Source: an uncultured Bryobacterales bacterium (GTDB lineage Bacteria; Acidobacteriota; Terriglobia; Bryobacterales; UBA6623). Taken from it: a DNA stretch of 64,000 bases. The stretch's first letter is position 1. Each line of letters begins with the position of its first letter. Below are positions 45,981 through 55,954 of this stretch, piece after piece. The notes beneath the pieces were generated by a model. That model ran no database searches, was not told the DNA's origin, and saw only the letters and a list, made by a program, of their open reading frames with translations. A program made the position numbers and the translations under genes. Location of the stretch: positions 1,750,435 through 1,814,434 of the forward strand of contig OY282420.1 of the NCBI GenBank assembly GCA_958295955.1. Direction: 5' to 3'.

Positions 45981-47366
45981 ATGAAGCTTAACGCCCCCCT
46001 CATCAGTCTCTCGTTGCTCGTTGCCGCGTTCGCCGCGCGGGGCGCCGACTCGGGCGCGAACTGGCCCCAATGGCGCGGCCCGCTGCTCAACGGCGCGAAC
46101 CCGACCGCAAAAAATTTGCCCGTGGAATGGGATACCGAGAAAAACGTCGTCTGGAAGACGGCCCTGCCGAGCTGGAGCGCCGCCACCCCTATTATTTGGG
46201 GCGATACGATCTTCGTCACCTCGCCCGAAGAGGGGTTCAACTCACCGCAAAGCTACAGGCGGCCCCGAGGAGGCGCCGGCAAGAAAGGGGGCGGCTTCCG
46301 CGGCGGGGCGCAGCGGCCCGCGCCGGCGGCCGGCGGCGGCAAAACCGCTATCTTCCTGTTGGCCGTCAACCGCGCCGACGGGGCCATCAAATGGCGCCGG
46401 ATCATCGGCGGAAACAACCGGATTTACCGCAAGCAAAACTTGTCGTCCCCGTCGCCGGTAACCGACGGACGTTACGTCTGGACGATGACCGGATCCGGCA
46501 CGCTCTCCTGCTACGACTTCAAAGGCGAAAAGTATTGGGAGCGCAACATCCCCGAGGAGTACGGCGCCTTCGGCCTCAACCACGGCTATGCATCGACGCC
46601 GCTGCTGCACCGCGGCAGGCTTTATATCCAGGTCTTGCACGGCATGAAGACCGACGATCCCTCGTACGTTTTCGCGGTCGAGGCCAAAACCGGCAAGACC
46701 GTTTGGAAAGTCGAGCGGCCCACCGACGCCGATTTCGAATCGCCCGACGATTACTCGACGCCGATCGTCGTGCGCGTCAAGGGCAAGGAACAACTGGTCG
46801 TTTCGGGCGGCGATTACGTTACCGGCCACGACCTCGGCAGCGGCCATGAACTCTGGCGCATGGGCGGTTTCAATCCCGACCGCCAGCGCGCCTACCGCAC
46901 GATCGCATCCTCCATCAACATCGGCGACACCGTCTATACCAGCAGCACCCGCGGCAACCCCTTTATCGCCTTCAAGGCAGGCGGCGAAGGCTGGATCACC
47001 GACACGGCCGGGGTCTGGGAGAACAGACGCGGAGCGGATGTCCCGACGCCCACAACGGACGGCAACAACATCTACGTGATCAAAGACAACGGCGTCCTGT
47101 TCGTGCTCGACTCCCAAACCGGAGAGACCGTCATCGACCCCAAGCGCCTGGAGCCCGGCATCTACAGCTCCTCGCCGCTGCTGGCGGACGGCAAGATATA
47201 CGCGGTGAACGAAGAAGGCGCGACGACGGTCGTCGCAGCAGGAGGCGAGTACGCAATCCTGGCGGTCAACCGCCTCGAAAGCCATACGCTGGCCAGCCCC
47301 GTGGCGGTCGGCGACCGGCTCTATCTGCGCACGGCGAATCGCTTATACTGCATTGCAGAGAAGTAG
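45981..47366 (+). CDS. Secreted PQQ-type beta-propeller protein
   Basis: A 461-residue exported protein. The signal peptide is about 22 residues (LISLSLLVAAFAARGA). The mature start NWPQWRGPLLNGANP is the standard opening of the PQQ-like propeller family of Planctomycetes and Acidobacteria. Repeated propeller blades follow (SPSPVTDGRYVWTMTGSGTL, STPLLHRGRLYI, PTPTTDGNNIYVIKDNG, SSPLLADGKIYAVNEEG). A Gly/Arg-rich loop lies near residue 100. No catalytic residues for a dehydrogenase are visible, so it may bind a ligand or scaffold partners rather than bind PQQ. Confidence 0.9.
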   Translation: MKLNAPLISLSLLVAAFAARGADSGANWPQWRGPLLNGANPTAKNLPVEWDTEKNVVWKTALPSWSAATPIIWGDTIFVTSPEEGFNSPQSYRRPRGGAGKKGGGFRGGAQRPAPAAGGGKTAIFLLAVNRADGAIKWRRIIGGNNRIYRKQNLSSPSPVTDGRYVWTMTGSGTLSCYDFKGEKYWERNIPEEYGAFGLNHGYASTPLLHRGRLYIQVLHGMKTDDPSYVFAVEAKTGKTVWKVERPTDADFESPDDYSTPIVVRVKGKEQLVVSGGDYVTGHDLGSGHELWRMGGFNPDRQRAYRTIASSINIGDTVYTSSTRGNPFIAFKAGGEGWITDTAGVWENRRGADVPTPTTDGNNIYVIKDNGVLFVLDSQTGETVIDPKRLEPGIYSSSPLLADGKIYAVNEEGATTVVAAGGEYAILAVNRLESHTLASPVAVGDRLYLRTANRLYCIAEK

Positions 47367-47374
47367 AAGGGGCC

Positions 47375-47614
47375 ATGTCGGAAGAACTGCGGCTGGGCGG
47401 CATCATCGACGACTATTGCACCCGGTGCAAGGCCGTCCTCAACCATTTCATCGTCTCGATCGTCGACGGCGAGCCCGCCCGGACCGAATGCCGCACCTGC
47501 TATACGACGCATAAATACCGCCGCGCCAAGATGGGCAGGAAGAAGCCCGACAGCGAGAAACAGGCTCTTTTCGACGAGGTGCTGGAGAAAATCGGACCGC
47601 CCGGCGCCCGTTAG
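47375..47614 (+). CDS. Small zinc-ribbon hypothetical protein
   Basis: A 79-residue protein beginning eight bases after the propeller gene stop, so probably in the same transcript. It has two Cys pairs, CTRC (about 15) and CRTC (about 39), that should form a zinc ribbon, then the basic stretch HKYRRAKMGRKKP and a short helix. The basic region suggests nucleic-acid or protein binding. No family function is known to me. GGGGCC overlaps the start rather than a good Shine-Dalgarno site. Confidence 0.75.
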   Translation: MSEELRLGGIIDDYCTRCKAVLNHFIVSIVDGEPARTECRTCYTTHKYRRAKMGRKKPDSEKQALFDEVLEKIGPPGAR

Positions 47615-47648
47615 CCAACCAGCGATCGAACAGCCGGCGCGGGACTGG

Positions 47649-49157
47649 TCAGCCTTCCGCCCGAACCCACCCGTGCGCCGCGTTGTCCGGCTGCAGGTTC
47701 TCGGCCCGGTAGGCGGCCTTGATCCCGGCCAGGGCATCGCTCGCGACCGCTTTTCGCGCCGCCGCCGGATCGACCCCATACAAGGCGGCCGCGTTCCATC
47801 CGAAAATCTTGGCCTTGTCTTGCTTGGTCAGCTTCGCATACCCGAATTTTTCGCAAAGCTCGTCGCTGATCTGAAACCGCTTGAAGGCATCGATGCACCA
47901 CTGCGGCGAGCCCCACCATAGGCAATCCGTCCCCCACAAAACCTTTTCGACTCCGTAGCGCGCGATGTTCTTGCCCATGAGATGCATGGCCATCACCGGA
48001 TGGGCGATAGCCAGGGTTCCGAAGGCGCTGCCGATCTCGCAAAAGACGTTGTTCATTTGCGGATTGCGTTTCTTGATGTCCATCAGAACGTTATGCCAGG
48101 CGAAGTCCCCGGTAGTCGGGTCGAAGAAACCCGGTTCTTCGAACTGCGGCTCCGTAGGGCCGTGCTTCAATGCCGAGTGGTAAACCACGAACGTCAAATC
48201 GGGATTGTCGAGCGCCGCTCTCTCGATATCCTTGGGATTCGCCAAATGCCCGAACCGCAGCGACTGCGAGGCATAGCCTTTGTGGACGCTGATCGTTTTT
48301 TGCCCTAACTCGCGGGCCACTTCGTAGAAGTAAGCCGTTGCGTCGTCATCCAGTTGGAAGCCGTTGCCCGAACGCGCCGGGTCAAAATGACAATAAAGTT
48401 TCCAGGAACACGTCTTGTACCGTTCGACCTCGCGGGTCATCTGCTCTTTCAGCGCAACCTTGTCCTGTTTGTCGGTCACGCGGTCCCAATAGTGATTCGG
48501 CGCGCAATTGCTCTGCGCCAGCGCCCGCCGGCCGCCGGCGAGCGCATTGATGTCGTCCCGGCGCTGCGCCATCAGCCAACTGGGCAGAATTCCTCCGCCG
48601 CGGTCGATGCCCTCGAGCGTCGCGCCGTCGTCGCCGAGATTTTTTTCGCGGCCCGGCACGCCGGAGATCACCAGCATGTCGGTCTCCGAATCGAGAAATA
48701 TCTCTTTGAAGAACGTGCGGAAGCCGTACTCCTCGGGATCGTCGCTCAAGCGGAAGCCCATGTTGCGCATGAATTCCGATTCCCGAAAGCGCAGCGCGAC
48801 GCCGTTGGTGAAGTGGGTCTGCACGTCGAAGATGAAATACTCGCCCCTGGGCCGTTTTTCTTCGTTGGCCGCAAGCTCGAACATTTCTTCGCGGTCGACA
48901 TCCCAGTAGCGCTGTCCGTAAACTTCGTTGGCCGCCCAAAAGGCAGTCGCCAGGCCCATGCCGGTGCGCAGGAACGCGCGCCTGTCCATGCCGATCTTTT
49001 TGGCGTTGCTCGCGGCGAGCTCGCCGATGCGGCGTTCCCACTCGGCCTGTTTCGCGTTCTGCGGCCGCGGCCAGATTTCTTCGTTGGAAACGACCTGCGT
49101 CGGGATCGGCGAATCGACTCCCTTGGCCGCGTCTCTTTGCCATTTTGGAACCCACAT
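47649..49157 (-). CDS. Tat-dependent amidohydrolase (Amidohydrolase_2 type)
   Basis: A 502-residue TIM-barrel hydrolase. A Tat-type motif, [11 protein letters not shown] followed by a hydrophobic run, begins unusually late, near residue 57, after a charged N-terminal extension. The barrel begins with [10 protein letters not shown], where the first metal His would be, and continues with [18 protein letters not shown] and [10 protein letters not shown] (metal Asp). This is the pattern of the Amidohydrolase_2 branch, which includes decarboxylases and lactonases. AAGGAGA is ten bases before the ATG at 49157. Substrate unknown. Confidence 0.85.
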   Translation of the reverse strand: MWVPKWQRDAAKGVDSPIPTQVVSNEEIWPRPQNAKQAEWERRIGELAASNAKKIGMDRRAFLRTGMGLATAFWAANEVYGQRYWDVDREEMFELAANEEKRPRGEYFIFDVQTHFTNGVALRFRESEFMRNMGFRLSDDPEEYGFRTFFKEIFLDSETDMLVISGVPGREKNLGDDGATLEGIDRGGGILPSWLMAQRRDDINALAGGRRALAQSNCAPNHYWDRVTDKQDKVALKEQMTREVERYKTCSWKLYCHFDPARSGNGFQLDDDATAYFYEVARELGQKTISVHKGYASQSLRFGHLANPKDIERAALDNPDLTFVVYHSALKHGPTEPQFEEPGFFDPTTGDFAWHNVLMDIKKRNPQMNNVFCEIGSAFGTLAIAHPVMAMHLMGKNIARYGVEKVLWGTDCLWWGSPQWCIDAFKRFQISDELCEKFGYAKLTKQDKAKIFGWNAAALYGVDPAAARKAVASDALAGIKAAYRAENLQPDNAAHGWVRAEG

Positions 49158-49247
49158 CGAACGGCGTCTCCTTGTCGTTAGGACTGTCCGCAGTATCATA
49201 GAGGTTTCGCTCGGGTTCTTGCGGACTCGGGCGCGGAGCCGTCACAC

Positions 49248-50249
49248 TTGCCGACCACTCAACCCCGCGCCAAGATCACTGCCGTAGGCTGTTACGTTCC
49301 ACCCCGGATTTTGACCAACGACGATCTGGAAAAGATGGTCGATACGAACAACGACTGGATCGTGGCGCGCACCGGCATCCGCGAGCGCCGCATCGCCGCG
49401 GAAGGGACCGCCACGTCGGACCTCGCCGCCGAAGCGGCCAAGAAAGTTCTCGCGCAGCGCGGACTTGAGCCCGCGGACATCGAGTCGATTATCGTTTGCA
49501 CCGTGACGCCGGACATGCTCTTCCCGTCGACGGCCTGCCTGGTCCAAGACAAGCTGGGGGCCGATGGCGCCTGGGGCTTCGACCTGGTCGCCGCCTGTTC
49601 GGGTCTGCTGTACGGCCTGACCACGGCTGCGCAGTTTGTCGTCTCGGGCAACCACAAGCGCGTGCTCGTCATCGGCGCCGACACGATGTCGCGCATCGTC
49701 GATTACCAGGACCGCGCAACCTGCGTTCTCTTCGGCGACGGCGCGGGCGCGCTGCTCATCGAGCCGGCCGAAGACGGAGAGGCGGGTCTGATCGATTTCA
49801 TGCACGAGGTGGACGGCTCGGGCGGCGCATACCTGTGCATGCCCGCCGGCGGAAGCGCGCGGCCCGCATCGCATGCCACCATTGACGAGCGCCTGCATTT
49901 CGTCCACCAGGAGGGCCGCCAGGTTTATCGTTATGCCGTCAGCAAGATGCAGGAGTTGTGCAATACGCTTCTCGCCAGAAACGGCCTGACCATCGACGAC
50001 GTCGATTGGCTGATTCCGCACCAGGCCAATCAACGCATCATCACCGCCGTCGCCGACCGCCTCGGACTGCCGCTCGAAAAGACCGTCATCAACATCGACA
50101 AGTTCGGCAATACCACCGGCGGCACCATCCCCTTGGCAACGCATGAAGCCATCGAATCCGGACGCCTCAAGAAAGGCGACCTCGTGCTGATGGCGGCCGT
50201 AGGCGCGGGCTTTACCGCCGGCGCGGCCTTGTGGCGCTGGAGCTACTGA
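49248..50249 (+). CDS. fabH: Beta-ketoacyl-ACP synthase III
   Basis: A 333-residue enzyme that condenses acetyl-CoA (or another primer) with malonyl-ACP to start fatty-acid synthesis. The catalytic triad is complete: Cys117 in [10 protein letters not shown], His258 in IPHQANQRI and Asn288 in GNTTGGTIP. The fold markers [16 protein letters not shown] and GDGAGALL are present, and length is standard. It starts with TTG at 49248 because no ATG fits. No other fab genes are adjacent. It is convergent with the aldo/keto reductase gene. Confidence 0.95.
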   Translation: MPTTQPRAKITAVGCYVPPRILTNDDLEKMVDTNNDWIVARTGIRERRIAAEGTATSDLAAEAAKKVLAQRGLEPADIESIIVCTVTPDMLFPSTACLVQDKLGADGAWGFDLVAACSGLLYGLTTAAQFVVSGNHKRVLVIGADTMSRIVDYQDRATCVLFGDGAGALLIEPAEDGEAGLIDFMHEVDGSGGAYLCMPAGGSARPASHATIDERLHFVHQEGRQVYRYAVSKMQELCNTLLARNGLTIDDVDWLIPHQANQRIITAVADRLGLPLEKTVINIDKFGNTTGGTIPLATHEAIESGRLKKGDLVLMAAVGAGFTAGAALWRWSY

Positions 50250-50259
50250 ACGCCGCCCG

Positions 50260-50274
50260 CGCGGCTTTGCCGCG
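50260..50274. terminator. Small hairpin between convergent fabH and aldo/keto reductase genes
   Basis: A perfect 6-bp GC stem with a TTT loop lies in the 30-base gap between two converging genes. There is no T tract on either side, so it is at best a weak or Rho-assisted terminator. Confidence 0.25.
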
Positions 50275-50279
50275 GACCG

Positions 50280-51788
50280 CTACGCCTTGAGCGGCAGCGT
50301 ATCCACGCGGGCGCCCGCCTCGTCGACCGCGCGGACTTTGTAGTAGAGTCCGCCGCTCGCGCCGCGCGGCGCGTCCTTGTCCTCGAAAACGAACGGATCG
50401 CGCGTCGTTTGCGGGCGAAACGCGACCGCGCCGATCCGCTCGTGCCGGCGGTAGATCTCGTAGCGGTCGATCCGCTCGCCCGCCGCGTAAGCCGAGCCCC
50501 AGCTCACCCGGACACGGCTGTCGGACTTGCGCTCCACGGCAAAGTCCTGCGCCGGTTGGAATCCGCCCGACGTCTGCTGGAAGAAGTTCGTGCGCGTCCC
50601 GTGCAACTCGGCGACGGTCCGCTCGATGTCTTTCTTCTCCTGCCGAGTCAAGCGGCCTGCCGTCTGCGCCGCCGCCAAGTTGGCGACCAGTTGATCGTGC
50701 AGCGGGTCGTCGTTTTCGTCGATCAGGCCGATGCCGGTGATGATCGTGGACATGCCCTCGGGGTTCAGCGAATACCGAATGAAGTCCTCATAGGGCAGCT
50801 TGTCGGGCTGCCCGACCGTGGGGACGCTCTGGCCGGGCTTGTGCGCGTACTTCGGCTCCAACCCGTACATCACGCCGTCGGCAAACACCTTCATGCCGAT
50901 CACGCCCATGCCCTTGGCGTTGGCTACGGGAATCGAGTTCGTCTGGTGGCAGAAGTAGCGCGGGTCGTTGGGATTGACGGCGACGAGCAGAGTATCGAGT
51001 ATGTTCCGCGTATCGCGTTGCATCGCGTACATGTGAACGGCCGGGTTCTCGTGCCCCGTGATGCCGATGTGGCGAATCCATTTGCGCTGCTGCGGGTTGA
51101 GCCCGGTGCGGTTCGTGCCGTCGCGGTAGTCGAGCAGGCAGGCGAGCGCGCCCACGCGCGGCAGCGCCTTGTCGCCGGGGTTGTCCAGACCCTCGTACAC
51201 GGCGTCCACGTCGGCTTTGCTGCCGATATGGTGTATCTGCATCAAGTCGAGATACGCCCCCTCGGGGATGTAGCCCTTGCCGTCGCCGAAAAACTGCGTC
51301 AGGGAACGCTCGATGTCTTCGAGCGCCAGCGCGCCGCCGCCCGCCGACCTGCCCATCGGCTGCGAGCCGTCGCGCACGATAGCATGACGCAGCGCCGTCT
51401 TGGTGGCGATAAACAAACGCGCCCGCAGGCTGTGGTCGTAGCCCGGCTTTCCGGGCTTGAGGTTGAGCGCCTCGAACGCCTTGCCGTATTTTTCCTGGCT
51501 GAGGAAATAGTTGTTCGCCGTCTCCAGGTAAGTGATCCCGGCGCGAACGGCCTTGACGACGATGCGCACCGCTTCGTCGCCGGGCAGATCCCATTGGACC
51601 TTGTTGCCGCCCGCGAGCCCGTAGCTGGTGACTTCGCGGCCCGTGCGCCCCAACAGCCGCGTGGCCAGCTTCTTCTCCGCCGGATGCGCCCAAGCGCCGA
51701 ACTTGCCGCTCAGCGGCAAAAAAGTCGTCGCCATCGCCGCGCCGCCGGCCCACCGCAAAGCATCCCGCCGTGAAAATCTATTCGCCAT
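50280..51788 (-). CDS. Tat-exported aldo/keto reductase with C-terminal beta-sandwich
   Basis: A 502-residue protein. The Tat signal is at the start (FSRRDALRWAGGAAMATTFL). The aldo/keto reductase barrel covers about residues 40-370: TRLLGRTGREVTSYGLAGGN, YLETANNYF with the catalytic Tyr region, and VNPNDPRYFCHQTNSIPVAN. The last 90 residues resemble a fibronectin-III-like beta-sandwich (SDSRVRVSWGSAY, DRYEIYRR), which is uncommon in reductases and may bind a partner or surface. A Tat-exported member probably folds with its cofactor before export. Substrate unknown. AGAGG precedes the ATG. Confidence 0.85.
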   Translation of the reverse strand: MANRFSRRDALRWAGGAAMATTFLPLSGKFGAWAHPAEKKLATRLLGRTGREVTSYGLAGGNKVQWDLPGDEAVRIVVKAVRAGITYLETANNYFLSQEKYGKAFEALNLKPGKPGYDHSLRARLFIATKTALRHAIVRDGSQPMGRSAGGGALALEDIERSLTQFFGDGKGYIPEGAYLDLMQIHHIGSKADVDAVYEGLDNPGDKALPRVGALACLLDYRDGTNRTGLNPQQRKWIRHIGITGHENPAVHMYAMQRDTRNILDTLLVAVNPNDPRYFCHQTNSIPVANAKGMGVIGMKVFADGVMYGLEPKYAHKPGQSVPTVGQPDKLPYEDFIRYSLNPEGMSTIITGIGLIDENDDPLHDQLVANLAAAQTAGRLTRQEKKDIERTVAELHGTRTNFFQQTSGGFQPAQDFAVERKSDSRVRVSWGSAYAAGERIDRYEIYRRHERIGAVAFRPQTTRDPFVFEDKDAPRGASGGLYYKVRAVDEAGARVDTLPLKA

Positions 51789-51912
51789 TTTTCCGTCGCC
51801 TCTTTCCCGCGGCGCCGCAGCGGCGGCCGCGCCGTTGCTTGAACTCTACCACGGCGGCCCGCCGGCGCCATTCCCCGATCCTCGGGCAAGCAATTTTTTG
51901 GGGGATTCAGGA

Positions 51913-53304
51913 CTACCCCCGGCGCGGGCGGGCTTTCCAGAAATAATTGTGGATGCCGTCGGCCGTGTATAGCCGGCGGAAGGTCATCTCCAACTCGTCG
52001 CCGATGGCGACCTTGTCCGGGTCGACGTCGGTGAGTTGGCATTGGAACCGCCCGCCCTGCTCGAAGTCGATCACCGCGGCGACTACCGGCGGCTGCAGCG
52101 AGTACGCCAGGCGATCGACCGTGTAGGTGACGACCGCCGCCCGCGCATCGGCGTAACGCTCGGGCTCCATCGCGTTCACCGCGCCGCACAGGACGCAGAC
52201 TTGCTGGGGAGGCACGTTGCCCCCGCCGCAAGCTTGGCAGCGCGAGCCGACAAAGGCGAACTTCCAGCGTTCCGCGCGCTGCATCGGCGGCGCCGCCGGC
52301 CGCGGCGGGTCCGGACGCCGCGGCGGCTCGAAGGGCAGCACCCCGCGCCAGCGCAGGTATGAGGTATAGGCAAGGTCGTTGCGCTTGGAGCGAATCCAGT
52401 CGGCGACCGAGCGCTGCGGCCGCGCCTCGGCGATGCGCTCGGTGACTTCGAGGATGAGCGCCTCGGCGCCGTCCGCCGCGCAGACGACTGCAATGCGGTC
52501 GCCCGGCGAAGCCGCGTCGAGCATGCTCGCCAGCAATATGCCGGCATGAGCGGCGCCCGCCCGCCCCACCGTTGCGGTCAGGTTATCGGCAACCTGCTCG
52601 ACGCCGAGCTCGGCCCGGCGCAGGAACGAACGCGCAATCCGCGGGTTCGCGGCATCGACGGCGACTTGCGCCAAATCGGCGGCCCGCAGGCCGGCTTCGG
52701 AGAGCGCCTCGCGGAATGCCGCCGCCAGCGCCGGCGCGAGGATTTCTTCGCCGAAGCGCTCTTCCCATTGCTTTGAAAACGGCTGGTCGGGGCTGCGCCA
52801 CACGTCGAGAAGCTCTTCGGTCCGCGCCGCGGCGGCGACGATCTTCGCCCCCGCCCGGTCGTCCGGCCCGACTAAAAAACTGCACGCGCCGTCGCCGCCG
52901 ATGGATTCGCCGCTGCCCGCCGCGGCGCTGCGGGTGATGTCGGACGCGGCTACCAGCGCCGGCGATTCCGCGGCAAGTCCGGCGGCCAGACCGAGAGCGG
53001 TGAGTCCGGCGCGGCCGGAGCCTCCGGTATCCACGCTGCGCACGCCCGCCGGCAGGTCGAGCGCCGCGTGCAGGACGCCGGCGTTCAGCTTTTCCGCATA
53101 GGCGTGCGCCAGCGAGGCGAACAGCAGGCTCGACGGGGCCGCGTCCCAACCGCGCAGGGCCTCGCGGCCGGCCTCGACCGCAAGGGAAGTGGCGTCCTCG
53201 TCGAAAGCGGCTACCGCGCGCTCCCCGCGTCCGTCGGCCGGGGTCGTCGCGCGCTGCAAGCGAAAATACGGGATGTACGACCCGTAGCGCAGAATGCCGG
53301 CCAT
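51913..53304 (-). CDS. HMG-CoA-synthase-like / DUF35 OB-fold fusion
   Basis: A 463-residue protein of two parts. The N-terminal 330 residues have the HMG-CoA-synthase/FabH-like thiolase fold, starting MAGILRYGSYIPYFRL. The expected nucleophilic Cys region reads SVDTGGSGRAG (about 90-100), with no Cys. The C-terminal part is a DUF35 zinc ribbon with CQACGG and CVLCG (about 355-378), then an OB-fold. Such pairs accompany thiolases in archaea, where they channel acetoacetyl-CoA. Here the likely partner thiolase is at 14143-15330. Without the Cys a normal HMG-CoA synthase reaction is doubtful. Confidence 0.85.
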   Translation of the reverse strand: MAGILRYGSYIPYFRLQRATTPADGRGERAVAAFDEDATSLAVEAGREALRGWDAAPSSLLFASLAHAYAEKLNAGVLHAALDLPAGVRSVDTGGSGRAGLTALGLAAGLAAESPALVAASDITRSAAAGSGESIGGDGACSFLVGPDDRAGAKIVAAAARTEELLDVWRSPDQPFSKQWEERFGEEILAPALAAAFREALSEAGLRAADLAQVAVDAANPRIARSFLRRAELGVEQVADNLTATVGRAGAAHAGILLASMLDAASPGDRIAVVCAADGAEALILEVTERIAEARPQRSVADWIRSKRNDLAYTSYLRWRGVLPFEPPRRPDPPRPAAPPMQRAERWKFAFVGSRCQACGGGNVPPQQVCVLCGAVNAMEPERYADARAAVVTYTVDRLAYSLQPPVVAAVIDFEQGGRFQCQLTDVDPDKVAIGDELEMTFRRLYTADGIHNYFWKARPRRG

Positions 53305-53357
53305 CGAACGGATTGTCTCATGCCGCGGGAAGCGGCGCTTCGGCGGACGCAAGCCCC

Positions 53358-53363
53358 TATAAT
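53358..53363 (+). promoter_or_regulatory. -10 consensus TATAAT, near-leaderless
   Basis: A perfect TATAAT ends eight bases before the ATG of the GNAT gene. No good -35 is seen 17 bases upstream. Confidence 0.5.
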
Positions 53364-53371
53364 CAAGTCCT

Positions 53372-54340
53372 ATGGCGTCGGCTACCGCCCCGCTGCGCCT
53401 TCCGGGCCTGCGGCTTGTGGATTTGCGCGAGTTGCGCGGGGGCGACCTGGGCGCGGTCCTCGAAGAGCAAATCCGCTTTTGGCGCGAGCGGTTCCTCCTG
53501 GATTTTGCGCCTTCGGCCAAGACCATCCGCAGCTTTCTCGACATGCGCAACCTGCCGGGCTACGCCCTGGTCCAGTCGGGGCGGCCGGTCGGCTACAGCT
53601 ATTGCATTCGCGAAGAGTCCAAGACCCTGATCGGCGAATTATACATTCTGGAAGATTTCCGCGACGCCGCCGCCGAAAGCCGGCTGTTCGAGGGCGCGTT
53701 GATGTCCGCGGCGATGTTCCCGGGCGTGCGGCGGGTCGAGGGCCAACTCCTTGCGCTGAAGTCCTTGCCGGACACGCGGGCGGTCTTCGGCCGACGGCTC
53801 GCCGTCTATCCGCGCCGCTTCATGCTGTGCGAAGACTGCGAGCCGCCGCCGGCCGCAGCGTCCTCCGCCGCTCGATTTTCGCGCTGGTCCGACTACTACG
53901 TGGACTCCGCCGCCGAGTTGGTGACGGCGGCCTACGCGGGCCACGTGGACTCCGCGATCAACGACCAGTACCGCACCTTTACGGGTTCCCGCCGCTTCCT
54001 TTTGAATCTGATCCAGCACCCCGGCTGCGGGCGTTTCCTGCGGCGCGCGGCGGTCGTCGCGGGCAACGTCCGCTCGTTGAAGTTGCGCGGCCTTTGCCTG
54101 GGCAGTCTGGTCGCCGCCGACGTCGGCCATATCACGCAACTTTGCGTGGACCCGGAAATGCGCGGGCAGGGTTTGGGCCGCGAATTGCTGCGGCGGTCGC
54201 TTTCCGCCTTCCGCGACGCCGGCAGCCGGGCGGTGAGCTTGACGGTGACCGCGGCCAACCGCGAAGCAGTTCGGCTCTACGAACGCGCCGGGTTTCGCAC
54301 CGTCAGGGAATTTCCGGCCTTCGTTTGGGAAGCGCAATAG
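53372..54340 (+). CDS. Tandem GNAT acetyltransferase
   Basis: A 322-residue protein with two GNAT-like halves. The second half (about 165-320) has the full acetyl-CoA-binding pattern ITQLCVDPEMRGQGLGRELL (about 252-271) and the final LTVTAANREAVRLYERAGF. The first half (about 10-150) has the fold's strand pattern (GYALVQSGRPVGYSYCIREE, GELYILEDF) but no clear Q/RxxGxG/A loop, so it may be a non-catalytic or substrate-binding unit. Acceptor unknown. The gene is divergent from the HMG-CoA-synthase-like fusion. Confidence 0.85.
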   Translation: MASATAPLRLPGLRLVDLRELRGGDLGAVLEEQIRFWRERFLLDFAPSAKTIRSFLDMRNLPGYALVQSGRPVGYSYCIREESKTLIGELYILEDFRDAAAESRLFEGALMSAAMFPGVRRVEGQLLALKSLPDTRAVFGRRLAVYPRRFMLCEDCEPPPAAASSAARFSRWSDYYVDSAAELVTAAYAGHVDSAINDQYRTFTGSRRFLLNLIQHPGCGRFLRRAAVVAGNVRSLKLRGLCLGSLVAADVGHITQLCVDPEMRGQGLGRELLRRSLSAFRDAGSRAVSLTVTAANREAVRLYERAGFRTVREFPAFVWEAQ

Positions 54341-54425
54341 ACCGACGCCGCGAGCGCGCGACCCGTCCGCCACATGGTCTCGCTATTCACTATCCACCGG
54401 CCGCGTCAGCGGCCCCGCCCCCGCC

Positions 54426-55850
54426 TCAAGCCAAAATGTCGTGGACGATTTCGCCGTGGACATCGGTCAGGCGCATGTCCCTGCCGCTGTAGCGGAACGT
54501 CAGTTTCTTGTGGTCCATGCCCAGCAAGTGGAGCATCGTCGCGTGCAGGTCGTGGACGTGGACCTTGTTTTCGACCGCGAAATAGCCGTATTCGTCGGTT
54601 GCGCCGTAGCGCATGCCGCCCTTGACGCCGCCGCCGGCCAACCACATGGTGAACCCGAACGGGTTGTGGTCGCGGCCGGTATTCTTGTCGAATTTTCCCG
54701 TATTCGTTTGCGCGGTGGGCGTGCGCCCGAATTCGCCGCCCCAGACGATCAGCGTTTCGTCGAGCAGGCCGCGCCCCTTGAGGTCCTGGATCAGAGCGGC
54801 GATCGGCTTGTCGGTGGCGCGGGCGTTTTTCGCGTGGCCCTCGGCCAGGCGCTGGTGCTGGTCCCAGCGGTCCTGGCCTTCGCGCGCCGGCGTCAGCAAC
54901 TCGATGAAACGGACGCCGCGCTCGACCATGCGGCGGGCCAGCAGGCATTGGCGGCCGAACTCGGCGGTGTCGTCCTCATCGAGGCCGTAGAGCTTCCGCG
55001 TGGTCTGCGTCTCGCCCGTCAGATCGAGCAGGTCGGGCACGGCGCTTTGCATGCGGTAGGCCAACTCGTAGTTGGCGATCGCGGCTTCGATCTCGCTGAC
55101 CGCGCCCAGGCGCTTGACGACGCCGCGGTTGAGTTGGCGGATCAGGTCCAGCTTGCGCTCCTGGAGGCCGGGACGGCCCTCGCGCGGCCGGATGTCGGCG
55201 ATGGGATGCTCACCGCGCCGGAACAGAGTCCCCTGATAGGACGCCGGCAGGAAGCCGCTGCCGAAGCAATCCATGCCGCCCGGCGGGATCAGCCCCGAAT
55301 CGAGCACCACGAAGCCGGGAAGATTGTCGCACTCGCTGCCCAGGCCGTAAGTCACCCAGGCGCCCATCGAGGGGCGGCCCTGGAAACCCGAGCCGGTATG
55401 GATGAAGTAGTTGCCGGCGGTGTGCTCGGAATGGTCGGCGACCATCGAATTGACGATGCAGAGATCGTCGACGCATTGCGCCAAGTGCGGGAAAAGATCG
55501 CTGACCCAGAGGCCCGACTGGCCGTACTGCTTGAATTGGAAAGGGCCGGCGAAGACCTTGTTGGTGATGTTGAAAACGGTGGTGGGAATCTCGTCCATGC
55601 CGATCGGCAGGCCGTGCTCGGCGGCGAGGCGCGGCTTGGGGTCGAACGTGTCCATCTGGCCGGGACCGCCGTCCATGTAGAGATAGATGACGTGCTTGGC
55701 TTTCGCCGGAAAGTGCGGCGGGCGCACGGCAAGCGGCTCGACGGCGCGGGCGGGCGGTGCGGGCGCGCAGGCGGCGTCGGCCGTCATCGCGGCCAGGGCC
55801 AAGCCGCCGAAGCCGTTGGCATGGGTAGCGAGCCATTCGCGGCGGGTCAT
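54426..55850 (-). CDS. Tat-exported DUF1501 protein
   Basis: A 474-residue exported protein. The start at 55850 gives a Tat-like signal, TRREWLATHANGFGGLALAA. DUF1501 markers follow: VIYLYMDGGPGQMDTFDPKP (about 53-72), ADHSEHTAGNYFIHTGSGFQGRPSMG in two runs, GGEFGRTP (about 368) and the closing DLHATMLHLLGMDHKKLTFR. The fold belongs to the alkaline-phosphatase/sulfatase superfamily, but the role is unknown. In Planctomycetes these usually pair with DUF1549/DUF1553 cytochrome genes, which are missing here. TAAAGT (55861-55866) lies close to the start. Confidence 0.92.
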   Translation of the reverse strand: MTRREWLATHANGFGGLALAAMTADAACAPAPPARAVEPLAVRPPHFPAKAKHVIYLYMDGGPGQMDTFDPKPRLAAEHGLPIGMDEIPTTVFNITNKVFAGPFQFKQYGQSGLWVSDLFPHLAQCVDDLCIVNSMVADHSEHTAGNYFIHTGSGFQGRPSMGAWVTYGLGSECDNLPGFVVLDSGLIPPGGMDCFGSGFLPASYQGTLFRRGEHPIADIRPREGRPGLQERKLDLIRQLNRGVVKRLGAVSEIEAAIANYELAYRMQSAVPDLLDLTGETQTTRKLYGLDEDDTAEFGRQCLLARRMVERGVRFIELLTPAREGQDRWDQHQRLAEGHAKNARATDKPIAALIQDLKGRGLLDETLIVWGGEFGRTPTAQTNTGKFDKNTGRDHNPFGFTMWLAGGGVKGGMRYGATDEYGYFAVENKVHVHDLHATMLHLLGMDHKKLTFRYSGRDMRLTDVHGEIVHDILA

Positions 55851-55954
55851 CCGTTCGTTTACTTTAGCAGCCGGCGCTATTGCGGCTGCGGGCGGCCTGT
55901 TGGATAATGGGGTTTCCATTCCATCCCGCCCCTGTCGCCGGGCTACGAGGCAGC

